A stretch of 6,964 nucleotides of DNA from an uncultured beta proteobacterium (GTDB lineage: Bacteria; Pseudomonadota; Gammaproteobacteria; Burkholderiales; Rhodocyclaceae). This document shows, piece after piece, positions 1 to 6,462 of the stretch. The first letter of the stretch is position 1, and each line of letters opens with the position of its first letter. The translations under genes and the position numbers were made by a program. Below the pieces are notes generated by a model. The model ran no database searches and was not told the DNA's origin. It worked only from the letters and a program-made list of their open reading frames with translations. The stretch lies in the NCBI GenBank assembly GCA_903917505.1, contig CAIXAY010000309.1, positions 1 through 6,964 of the forward strand. The letters are read 5' to 3'.

Positions 1-1992
1 GAGGCGCTCGACCGGCTCCATCCAGGTCGGGTGCGGCGGGCAATCGTCGTAGCCCATCTTCTCGATGTTGCGCGAGAAGATCTCGATGCGCCCGCTCGGC
101 GTGCCGAGCGGATTGAGCAGCGGATCCTCGCGGAACTTGGCGTAGCGCACGAAGGACTTGCCCTCTGCGGAGACCGGGAACTCGACGTAGCCGGGCCCGT
201 TCCAGAACGCGTCGAAGTCCGGCATCTCGAGTTTCTTGGTCTTGGCCTGGGGCAGCGCCACGTCGTAGATCGACCGCAGCCAGTCCATCTCGGACTTGTC
301 TTCGGTGAATTCCTTCTCCTTGCCCAGGCGTTTGGCGATGCCGGCGAAAATGTCGTAATCGTTGCGCGCCTCGAACATCGGTTCGACGACCTTCTTCATC
401 GCCACGATCGCGCGCATCGAATAGTCGCCGACATGCTCGATGTCGTTGCGCTCGTAGGCGGTGGTCACCGGCAATACGATGTCGGCATAGCGCGCCGAGG
501 CCGTCCATTGGAAATCATGCACGATGAAGGTCTCGAGCTTCTCGAAGGCCTTGATCATGTGATTGCGATTCTGGTGCGCGGCGAAGGGATTGCCGCCGAC
601 CCAGTAGACCAGCTTGATGTCCGGGTAGTTGGCGGTCTTGCCGTTGAACTCGAAGGGTTTGCCTGGGTTCTCCAGCATGTCGACGAGGCGCGCGCCCGGA
701 ATCGTCGGCGAGACGTTCGGCGCCGGCCAGGCCGGCTTGTTGCCTTCGGCGATGCCGGACATGCGCGGGCTGTCCGAATGCGGCGTGCCGCCGTTCCAGA
801 AATGATAGCTCAGGCCGAAGCCGCCGCCGGGCAGGCCGATCTGGCCGAGCATGCTGGCCAGCGTCACCAGCATCCAGTGCACCTGTTCGCCGTGCTGCTG
901 GCGCTGCATCGAATAACCGCTGGCCAGCAGCGTGCGATTCTTGGCGAAGCGCCGCGCCAGTTCCTTGATCACAGGAGCCGGGATGCCGCAGATCGCCGCG
1001 GCCCACTCGGCCGTCTTCGGCGTCTTGTCGGTCTCGCCCATCAGGTAAGGCAGGAACTTGTCGAAGCCGGTCGTGTAGTCGGCGAGGAACTTCACGTTGT
1101 GCAGCTTTTCGGCGACCAGCGTGTGCGCGATGCCGAGCATCATGGCGACGTCGGTCTGCGGCCTGGGCGCCAGCCACTGGGCGTTGAGATAGGTGCAGGT
1201 CTCGGTTCTCTCCGGATCGATGCAGATCACTTTCTTGCCCGACTCCTTGAGCGCTTTCAGGCCCGCGTAGCCGCCGTGATCGGGAACGACGAAGCCGATC
1301 TGGTTGGAGAGCATCGGGTCGGTGCCCCAGAAAACGACCAGCTCGGAACTCTCGACGATGACCGGCCAGACCGTCTGCTGCGCATACACTTCGAGCGAAC
1401 CGACGACGTGCGGCATGATCACCTGATCGGCGCCGGTCGAATAGTCGCCGGTGTGAATCACCGCGCCGCCGTTGAGATTCATCATGCGCCGCAGCAGCGT
1501 GCGGCAATTGTGCAGCTTGCCGGTGCTCTTCCAGCCGTGCGCGCCGGCGAAGCTCCCGGCCGGCCCGGCGCGCTGCACTTCCTTGGCGACCAGGTCGAGC
1601 GCCTGATCCCAGCTGACGCGCACGAAGTCGCCAGTGCCGCGCGTGGCGGGGTCGGCGCCCGGCCCTTTTTCGAGGTAGGCGCGGCGGACCATCGGGTACT
1701 TGATGCGCGATGCCGAATAGATCGAGTCGACGACGCCCTTGAGCTGTGGGCTCGGGAACGGGTCTTTTTCCCACGGCCGGTAGCCGACGACACGCCCGGC
1801 CGCCACCTTGGCGTAAAAGATTCCCCAGTGCGATGCGGTCATCACTTCGCCCGCAGCCGCCTCGGCCGCCATCGCCCCGAACGACATCAGCGACGGACCG
1901 ATCATGCCGGCGGCGCCGGCAGCACCGATCGTTTCGAGAAAGTGTCGGCGCGAGAAACTGTCCGGCACCTGGGCATTAGAATTTTTTGTCAT
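1..1992 (-). CDS. torA: Trimethylamine-N-oxide reductase TorA, molybdopterin catalytic subunit (partial, C-terminus beyond window)
   Basis: Periplasmic bis-MGD molybdoenzyme of the DMSO/TMAO reductase family, expected to reduce trimethylamine N-oxide to trimethylamine as an anaerobic electron acceptor. The frame is open for 664 codons from the ATG at 1992 to the window edge with no stop. By comparison with E. coli TorA (about 848 residues), roughly the last 160-190 residues are missing. Residues 14-20 (SRRHFLE) followed by a small-residue hydrophobic stretch form a twin-arginine signal, with likely cleavage near the AMAAEA segment around 41-46. Residues 181-187 (TGDYSTG) hold the expected molybdenum-ligand serine, Ser185. 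Other family segments are WKSTGKLHN (154-162), QRQQHGEQ (363-370), GLPGGGFG (386-393), VGGNPF (465-470), ADIVLPVTT (503-511) and YERND (513-517). The residue two before Trp154 is His, not the Tyr of Rhodobacter DMSO reductase, which favours TorA over DorA. A GAGGGGA ribosome binding site lies 8 bases before the ATG. It is the last gene seen in the operon, after torC and torD. DMSO, biotin sulfoxide or another N/S-oxide remains possible as substrate. Confidence 0.93.
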   Translation of the reverse strand, partial: MTKNSNAQVPDSFSRRHFLETIGAAGAAGMIGPSLMSFGAMAAEAAAGEVMTASHWGIFYAKVAAGRVVGYRPWEKDPFPSPQLKGVVDSIYSASRIKYPMVRRAYLEKGPGADPATRGTGDFVRVSWDQALDLVAKEVQRAGPAGSFAGAHGWKSTGKLHNCRTLLRRMMNLNGGAVIHTGDYSTGADQVIMPHVVGSLEVYAQQTVWPVIVESSELVVFWGTDPMLSNQIGFVVPDHGGYAGLKALKESGKKVICIDPERTETCTYLNAQWLAPRPQTDVAMMLGIAHTLVAEKLHNVKFLADYTTGFDKFLPYLMGETDKTPKTAEWAAAICGIPAPVIKELARRFAKNRTLLASGYSMQRQQHGEQVHWMLVTLASMLGQIGLPGGGFGLSYHFWNGGTPHSDSPRMSGIAEGNKPAWPAPNVSPTIPGARLVDMLENPGKPFEFNGKTANYPDIKLVYWVGGNPFAAHQNRNHMIKAFEKLETFIVHDFQWTASARYADIVLPVTTAYERNDIEHVGDYSMRAIVAMKKVVEPMFEARNDYDIFAGIAKRLGKEKEFTEDKSEMDWLRSIYDVALPQAKTKKLEMPDFDAFWNGPGYVEFPVSAEGKSFVRYAKFREDPLLNPLGTPSGRIEIFSRNIEKMGYDDCPPHPTWMEPVERL

Positions 1993-2068
1993 GGTTCTAC
2001 TCCCCTCAAGGTGAATGAACATTCGGATACGACTGCAGGAAAATCACGGCAATACGCGCTGCATAAAT
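1993..2068 (-). promoter_or_regulatory. torD-torA intergenic spacer with torA ribosome binding site and short palindrome
   Basis: This 76-base gap separates the torD stop from the torA ATG. Read on the minus strand it contains a small inverted repeat, GAATG-TT-CATTC (2013-2024), and then GAGGGGA (2007-2001) 8 bases before the torA start. The spacer has no strong terminator, so torA is probably co-transcribed with torCD but translated independently. The strong, separate ribosome binding site would allow more TorA than TorD to be made. Role of the palindrome is unknown. Confidence 0.5.
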
Positions 2069-2770
2069 TCAGGAATCGATCAGTTCGGCCAGATAAGCCC
2101 GGTCCTGCCGCAGAATCACGACCAGCACGGCGGCCAAACCGGCGTAAAAACCCGATTCGTCGACCGCCGCCAGGCGCGCGGCGAAGCGCGGAACCCAGTC
2201 GAGCAATTGGCGATCGATGAAATCGGCCTGTCCCACGAGAAGATCGCCGGCCGCTTCCGTCCCGGCAGTGGCACGCAAGGCGAGTTGCGACATCACTTCG
2301 AGTTGGAGCGAAAGATGGTCGGCCGGCTCGCGGACGCTTTCATCGAGTTTCAGACTGTGCTGCCGCAGCACTCGCTCCATCTCGGCCGTGGCCTCCTGGC
2401 AGAGCAGCCCGCTGTCGCTGGTGAACACCGAACGATACGGTGGCGTCATCTGATCGCCGCCGATGCCGCCGAAAAGCCGCGTATGGGCAAGCGCCACCGA
2501 TGCCGCGACACTCGCCGTGCTGCCTTGATCGAGCGCCCGGCAGATCGCGGCGACCGGCTCTGCGGTGCCCGGCGTCGCGGCCAGGGAATTCAGTACGGCA
2601 CGCATCGGGCCGGCGCGCAGGGCGATCACCTCGGCTTCGCTCGCGGCTGTCAGGAACAGGCGCGCGAACCAGCGGTACAAAGCTGCGCGGCTGCGGTCGA
2701 TCGCCGCCGGCGAGGGTCGCGACGCATCGGTTTCGGCCGCGCTTCCGGGATCAGTCGCGCGTTCATCCAT
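2069..2770 (-). CDS. torD: TorD-family molybdoenzyme maturation chaperone
   Basis: Cytoplasmic chaperone that binds the TorA twin-arginine signal and the apo-enzyme core, helps molybdenum-cofactor insertion and holds back export until folding is complete. It is 233 residues and all-helical in character. E. coli TorD is 199, so the N-terminus here has an extra, low-complexity stretch of about 25 residues rich in Ala, Ser and Asp. Family marks are a TPPYRSVF segment (109-116), the signature EPADHL followed by a helix ending in EVMSQLA (148-164), and a C-terminal WVPRFAARL...SGFYAGLA helix pair (192-213) that matches TorD closely. The ATG overlaps the torC stop by 8 bases (ATGGATGA), which suggests translational coupling. 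An AAGGA ribosome binding site inside the torC 3' end (2779-2783) supports this start. Placement directly before torA fits a dedicated chaperone. The general TorD/DmsD/NarJ family is certain; specificity for TorA comes from both resemblance and location. Confidence 0.92.
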   Translation of the reverse strand: MDERATDPGSAAETDASRPSPAAIDRSRAALYRWFARLFLTAASEAEVIALRAGPMRAVLNSLAATPGTAEPVAAICRALDQGSTASVAASVALAHTRLFGGIGGDQMTPPYRSVFTSDSGLLCQEATAEMERVLRQHSLKLDESVREPADHLSLQLEVMSQLALRATAGTEAAGDLLVGQADFIDRQLLDWVPRFAARLAAVDESGFYAGLAAVLVVILRQDRAYLAELIDS

Positions 2771-3947
2771 GCGGCTTGTCCTTCGTGTCCTGGGCGTGGA
2801 ACTGCAGGTACTTCTGCAGAAAACGGTATTCCTCGTCGTCGAGCGGAATGAACTGCTTCATCGCGTCGAGCGTGCCGATCACCTGGTTGGCCAGCATGTG
2901 ATCCTCCGGGTGCAGGCCGTGGCAGGAACTGCAGGTGCTGCTGTACAGCTCTTTGCCGTAGGCCCAGAGCGCCTGCTGGTCCTTGACCAGGCTGTCCCTG
3001 GCGACCCAGGCGTCGACCGCGGCGCGGGCCCAGACGAGGCCGGTGTCCGGATCTTCGGCCGGGGCTTCGCGCCGGATTCCGGCGACGAGTTCGGGGCCGA
3101 GCGCGGCGTTCAGGATGCGCTGGCCCTTCATCGCGAAGATCGCCCGTTCGGCGCCTTCCTGCTGCCAGCCGTCGATCGTCAGCCGCACCCAGTCGCCTTT
3201 GACGTCGATGACCTTGGCGGAAGTGGCGGCGAGCAGCTTGCCCTCGCCGTTCGCATCCGTCGCGGCCCTGGCCACGTCGACGAACAGCGGCGCGGTGCGC
3301 CAGGACTGGACGGCGTCGCCCTTCCTGATCTCCTTGCCGGCCGTCGCCGCGATGTCCCTGAGCATGGCGCGATAACCCTGGCTCATGTCGGGCAGTTTGT
3401 GGGCGATGCCCTTGTGACAGGAGATGCAGGTCTCGCCGTCCTGCAGCCCTTTCTGCATGCGCTTGGCGTCCTCGGGCTTCTTCATCTTGCCAAAGTCCAT
3501 CGCCTCCGGCGCATGGCAATTGCGGCATTCGCGCGAATCGGTTTCGGTCATGCTCGCCCAGACGCGCTTGGCCATCGCCAGGCGATTGGCCTCGAACTTC
3601 TCGGGCGTGTCGATGGTGCCGAGCGCCCAGTGATAGAGTTCGCCGCTCGCCGCGATCTTGCGGACGATCTTGGGTCCCCATTGCTTCGGCACGTGGCAAT
3701 CGGGGCAGGAGGCGCGCACGCCGGAAGCGCTCTTGTAATGCAAATGCGCCGAACTCGTGTATTCCTTGTAGACGGTGTCGCGCATCTGATGGCAGGAGAT
3801 GCAGAAGGCCTCGGTATTGCTCAGTTCGAGGGCGGCGTGAAATCCTCCCCACAAGAGGATTCCGCCTATGCCGCCGGCGACGATGACGAACCCGACGGCA
3901 AGACGCGGATGCGGCGCCCGCACCCGGCGCCACAGCTTCGCTATCAT
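2763..3947 (-). CDS. torC: Pentahaem c-type cytochrome TorC (NapC/NirT-type quinol dehydrogenase with C-terminal haem domain)
   Basis: Membrane-anchored multihaem cytochrome that oxidises quinol and passes electrons to periplasmic TorA. From the ATG at 3947 it is 394 residues, against about 390 for E. coli TorC. Residues 1-15 are basic and 16-38 form one membrane anchor, with the rest periplasmic. Five CXXCH haem sites are visible at 49-53 (CISCH), 81-85 (CPDCH), 141-145 (CRNCH), 174-178 (CISCH) and 339-343 (CSSCH). The first four make the NapC/NirT domain, and the fifth lies in the TorC-specific C-terminal domain. Segments such as SIDTPEKFEA-like (111-120) and GIAHKLPDMS (180-189) match TorC strongly. 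The frame is open upstream to an ATG at 3998, but that one has no clear ribosome binding site and lies upstream of the candidate -10 box. The 3947 start has a GGGGG run 9 bases upstream and gives the family length. First gene of torCDA; its stop overlaps torD. Confidence 0.94.
   Translation of the reverse strand: MIAKLWRRVRAPHPRLAVGFVIVAGGIGGILLWGGFHAALELSNTEAFCISCHQMRDTVYKEYTSSAHLHYKSASGVRASCPDCHVPKQWGPKIVRKIAASGELYHWALGTIDTPEKFEANRLAMAKRVWASMTETDSRECRNCHAPEAMDFGKMKKPEDAKRMQKGLQDGETCISCHKGIAHKLPDMSQGYRAMLRDIAATAGKEIRKGDAVQSWRTAPLFVDVARAATDANGEGKLLAATSAKVIDVKGDWVRLTIDGWQQEGAERAIFAMKGQRILNAALGPELVAGIRREAPAEDPDTGLVWARAAVDAWVARDSLVKDQQALWAYGKELYSSTCSSCHGLHPEDHMLANQVIGTLDAMKQFIPLDDEEYRFLQKYLQFHAQDTKDKPHG
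2779..2783 (-). promoter_or_regulatory. torD ribosome binding site inside torC
   Basis: On the minus strand AAGGA sits 8 bases before the torD ATG and lies within the last codons of torC. It supports the ATG at 2770 as the torD start and the 8-base gene overlap. Confidence 0.6.
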
Positions 3948-3956
3948 TTTCTTATT

Positions 3957-3961
3957 CCCCC
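3957..3961 (-). promoter_or_regulatory. Probable torC ribosome binding site
   Basis: A minus-strand GGGGG run, followed by nine A-rich bases, precedes the ATG at 3947. It is not a perfect Shine-Dalgarno sequence. It is still the only purine-rich G run near a possible torC start, and it decides between the 3947 ATG and the upstream in-frame ATG at 3998. Confidence 0.45.
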
Positions 3962-3980
3962 AGCTTTTTTCTTTTGCTCG

Positions 3981-3986
3981 ATTGTA
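3981..3986 (-). promoter_or_regulatory. Candidate -10 box of the torCDA promoter
   Basis: The minus strand reads TACAAT, five of six matches to the sigma-70 -10 consensus. It would place a transcription start near 3975 and a leader of about 27 bases before the torC ATG at 3947. No good -35 box lies 16-18 bases upstream, which is typical of a promoter that needs an activator. Two GTTGAAA repeats on the same strand lie at about -39 to -60 from that start, where an activator could bind. A short direct repeat, GCATTG-A-GCATTG (plus strand 3988-4000), lies just upstream of this box. This is a reading by eye, with no start-site data. Confidence 0.4.
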
Positions 3987-4013
3987 CGCATTGAGCATTG
4001 CCGCGCATAGCGC

Positions 4014-4128
4014 TTTTCAACAGCCGCCTTTCAACTTGCCGGGAAGCATCGGGCTTGCCCCGACCCCGGAGAAGCGGCGCGGAGCCGGGCAGCGGCCCTT
4101 GTTGAAAGCGCGGGATCCTGGTTGAAAA
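4014..4128. repeat. Divergent array of four GTTGAAA heptamers (putative operator sites)
   Basis: Four exact GTTGAAA copies lie in the torC / OsmC-YcaO intergenic region. Two are on the minus strand (4015-4021 and 4029-4035, period 14) and two on the plus strand (4101-4107 and 4121-4127, period 20). Each pair therefore reads outward toward its neighbouring gene, and the inner pair extends to an 8-bp perfect inverted repeat (4028-4035 with 4101-4108). Three or more of the copies are followed by a similar GC-rich tail, roughly RSCGS. About 65 bases of GC-rich sequence without a clear motif lie between the pairs. The copies could be binding sites for a shared regulator; they do not match the E. 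coli TorR box (CTGTTCATAT). Confidence 0.6.
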
Positions 4129-4149
4129 ACCGGATAATAGCGGTCGAAT
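4122..4149 (+). promoter_or_regulatory. Weak candidate promoter of the OsmC-YcaO gene
   Basis: TTGAAA (4122-4127, five of six matches to a -35 box) is followed after 16 bases by TCGAAT (4144-4149, four of six matches to a -10 box). The -35 box is part of the outermost plus-strand GTTGAAA repeat. A second possible -10, GATAAT at 4133-4138, has no -35 box at a proper distance. Either choice leaves a short leader before the ATG at 4180. Confidence 0.25.
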
Positions 4150-4179
4150 CGTTTTGATCGCTCTTTTGGAAATTCCCGC

Positions 4180-6384
4180 ATGGAAATCAAGGTCAACTTT
4201 CTCGACAAGCTTCGCCTCGAAGCCAGGTTCGACGACTTCACGGTGCTCGCCGATCAGCCTATCCGCTACAAGGGCGATGGCTCGGCGCCTGGCCCCTTCG
4301 ATTACTTTCTGGCTTCATCGGCTTTGTGTGCGGCTTACTTCGTGAAGCTGTATTGCGCGACGCGCGGCATTCCCACCGAAAACATCCGCCTGTCGCAGAA
4401 CAATATTGTCGATCCGGAAAATCGCCACAAGCAGATTTTCAAGATCCAGGTCGAGTTGCCTGCGGACATCTCGGCCAAGGACCGCCAGGGCATTTTGCGT
4501 TCCATCGACCGTTGTACGGTGAAGAAAGCGGTGCAGACGGGGCCTGAGTTCGTCATTGAAGAAGTGGAAAATCTGGATGCCGATGCGCAGGCCTTGCTGA
4601 TGCTGGCTCCCGCTTCGGAAGCGAGCACCTATATCGCAGGCAAGGACCTGCCGCTGGAGCGGACCATCGCCAATATGTCGGGAATTCTGGCGGGCCTGGG
4701 CATGAAGATTGAAATCGCTTCGTGGCGCAATATCGTTCCCAACGTGTGGTCGCTGCACATCCGCGATGCGCACTCGCCGATGTGTTTTACCAACGGCAAG
4801 GGATCGACCAAGGAAAGTGCGCTGGCCTCGGCCTTGGGCGAATTTATCGAGCGACTCAATTTCAATCATTTCTACAACCATCAATTTTGGGGCGAAGACA
4901 TTGCCAACGCGGCGTTTGTGCATTACCCCAACGAGCGCTGGTTCAAGCCTGGCCCTGAAGATGCGCTGCCGGCTGAAATCCTCGATGAATACTGCCTGGA
5001 AATTTACAACCCCGATGGCGAGTTGCGCGGCTCGCATCTGTACGATACCAACTCCGGCAATGTGCAGCGCGGCGTTTGTTCGCTGCCGTATGTGCGCCAG
5101 TCGGACGGCGAAACCGTGTATTTCCCGTCCAACCTGATCGACAACCTGTTCCTCAGCAACGGCATGAGCGCCGGCAATACGCTGGCCGAAGCACAGGTGC
5201 AATGCCTGTCCGAAATTTTCGAGCGGGCGGTAAAGCGCGAAATTCTCGAAGGTGAAATCGCACTGCCCGATGTGCCGCACGACGTGCTGGCAAAATACCC
5301 CGGCATCCTGGCCGGGATCGAGGGCCTGGAAGCACAGGGCTTCCCGGTGCTGGTCAAGGATGCGTCGCTGGGCGGGGCGTTTCCGGTGATGTGCGTCACC
5401 CTGATGAACCCGCGCACCGGCGGCGTCTTCGCCTCGTTCGGGGCGCACCCGCGCCTCGAGGTGGCGCTGGAACGCAGCCTTACGGAGCTGCTGCAGGGCC
5501 GCAGTTTCGAAGGCCTCAACGACCTGCCCCGGCCGACCTTTGCCAGCAACGCCGTGACCGAGCCGAACAACTTTGTCGAGCACTTTATCGATTCCAGCGG
5601 CATCGTATCCTGGCGCTTTTTCAGTGCCAAAGCCGCTTATGATTTTGTCGAGTGGGATTTTTCCAGCCAAGGCAAGAACGCCAATGCCGAGGAAGCCGCG
5701 CTGTTGTTCGGCATTCTCGAAGACATGGGCAAGGAAGTGTACATGGCGGTGTATGAGCACTTGGGCGCGACGGCCTGCCGCATTTTGGTGCCGGCTTATT
5801 CGGAAATTTATCCGGTCGAGGATTTGATCTGGGACAACACCAACAAGGCCTTGTTGTTCCGCGCCGATATCTTGAATTTGCATCGCCTGGACGATGCCGG
5901 CCTGGAAGCACTGCTTGAACGTCTGGAAGGCAGTGAACTGGACGATTACACCGATATACCCACGTTGATCGGCATCGCATTTGACGAGAACACGGCTTGG
6001 GGTCAGCTGACCATTCTCGAATTGAAGCTGCTGATCCATCTCGCCTTGCAGCAGTTTGAAGCGGCGCAAGAACTGGTGGAAGCCTTCCTGCAGTACAACG
6101 AAAACACGGTCGAGCGCGGATTGTTTTATCAGGCCCTCAACGTGGTGCTGGAGGTGCTGCTGGACGACGACCTGGAACTCGACGATTACGCGGCCAATTT
6201 CCGCCGGATGTTTGGCGGCCCGCGGATGGACGCGGTGATGGGGTCAGTGGACGGCAGCGTGCGCTTCTTCGGACTGACGCCCACGAGCATGAAACTGGAA
6301 GGGCTCGACAGGCACCAGCGCCTGCTCGACAGCCACAAGAAACTGCATAGGGCGCGGGGCAATGCGGCGGCTTCATCCAGGTAA
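4180..6384 (+). CDS. OsmC-YcaO domain fusion protein
   Basis: A 734-residue cytoplasmic protein joining two families; its physiological substrate is not known. Residues 1-140 are OsmC-like, a fold whose classic members reduce organic hydroperoxides with a cysteine pair. Cys50 (in ASSALCAAY) and Cys112 (in IDRCTVKKA) occupy the two usual positions, and there is an extra Cys59. Residues 150 to about 725 align along their length with E. coli YcaO, for example FTNGKGSTKESALASALGE (203-221), LSNGMSAGNT (325-334) and FASFGAHP (417-424). YcaO proteins use ATP to activate amide backbones for cyclisation or thioamidation. E. coli YcaO has been linked to RimO-dependent methylthiolation of ribosomal protein S12. 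ATP/Mg-type glutamates are seen at 221 and 224 and at 337, 345 and 348. The C-terminal 575-720 is helical and TPR-like as in E. coli YcaO, with no PxPxP tail. Start: GGA 9 bases before the ATG. It is divergent from torC. No TfuA, RimO or precursor-peptide gene is visible nearby. Third-position GC is lower than in neighbouring genes. Confidence 0.93.
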   Translation: MEIKVNFLDKLRLEARFDDFTVLADQPIRYKGDGSAPGPFDYFLASSALCAAYFVKLYCATRGIPTENIRLSQNNIVDPENRHKQIFKIQVELPADISAKDRQGILRSIDRCTVKKAVQTGPEFVIEEVENLDADAQALLMLAPASEASTYIAGKDLPLERTIANMSGILAGLGMKIEIASWRNIVPNVWSLHIRDAHSPMCFTNGKGSTKESALASALGEFIERLNFNHFYNHQFWGEDIANAAFVHYPNERWFKPGPEDALPAEILDEYCLEIYNPDGELRGSHLYDTNSGNVQRGVCSLPYVRQSDGETVYFPSNLIDNLFLSNGMSAGNTLAEAQVQCLSEIFERAVKREILEGEIALPDVPHDVLAKYPGILAGIEGLEAQGFPVLVKDASLGGAFPVMCVTLMNPRTGGVFASFGAHPRLEVALERSLTELLQGRSFEGLNDLPRPTFASNAVTEPNNFVEHFIDSSGIVSWRFFSAKAAYDFVEWDFSSQGKNANAEEAALLFGILEDMGKEVYMAVYEHLGATACRILVPAYSEIYPVEDLIWDNTNKALLFRADILNLHRLDDAGLEALLERLEGSELDDYTDIPTLIGIAFDENTAWGQLTILELKLLIHLALQQFEAAQELVEAFLQYNENTVERGLFYQALNVVLEVLLDDDLELDDYAANFRRMFGGPRMDAVMGSVDGSVRFFGLTPTSMKLEGLDRHQRLLDSHKKLHRARGNAAASSR

Positions 6385-6414
6385 AAGAACCCAGCGGGGC
6401 AGCATCGAATTGCG

Positions 6415-6462
6415 AATGCCGCTTCGCGCTCCGGAAGCGGCATTTCTTGCTGGCGTTTTTTT
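6415..6462. terminator. Hairpin between convergent genes, probable shared terminator
   Basis: A perfect 11-bp inverted repeat (AATGCCGCTTC at 6415-6425, GAAGCGGCATT at 6434-6444) encloses an 8-base loop. It lies between the stop of the plus-strand OsmC-YcaO gene at 6384 and the stop of minus-strand ssb at 6461. On the plus strand a seven-T run (6456-6462) follows, but 11 bases after the stem instead of directly. Read from ssb, the stem ends in ATT with no further T run. It probably stops transcription from one or both sides; the offset T run makes an intrinsic mechanism less certain. Confidence 0.65.

Noticed and set aside
515..1774. 419-codon minus-strand frame inside torA
   Set aside because: It is out of register with torA, Arg/Ala-rich and without family motifs.
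31..2220. 729-codon open frame on the plus strand across torA and into torD
   Set aside because: It lies antisense to torA in the register where GC-rich codons avoid stops, its translation shows no domain and is rich in Arg, Ala, His and Asp, and torA on the minus strand has full family motifs.
2650..3933. 427-codon minus-strand open frame in another register over torC
   Set aside because: It is an off-frame reading of torC, full of Arg-rich low-complexity sequence and with no haem motifs in order.
3945..3998. Longer torC starting at the ATG at 3998
   Set aside because: It adds 17 hydrophilic residues before the usual TorC N-terminus, has no ribosome binding site, and begins upstream of the candidate -10 box.
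2565..4010. 481-codon plus-strand open frame opposite torC and part of torD
   Set aside because: It is a shadow of the torC coding strand; the minus strand encodes five CXXCH motifs and a clear TorC.
4041..4100. GC-rich stretch between the heptamer pairs as a terminator or structured RNA
   Set aside because: Only short, overlapping 4-5 bp pairings were seen, with no T run and no recognisable riboswitch or small-RNA pattern.
4150..4170. Possible FNR site beginning TTGAT upstream of the OsmC-YcaO gene
   Set aside because: Only the left half (TTGAT) is present; the right half does not resemble ATCAA.
4315..6069. 584-codon minus-strand open frame opposite the OsmC-YcaO gene
   Set aside because: It is an antisense shadow; the plus-strand frame aligns end to end with known OsmC and YcaO motifs.
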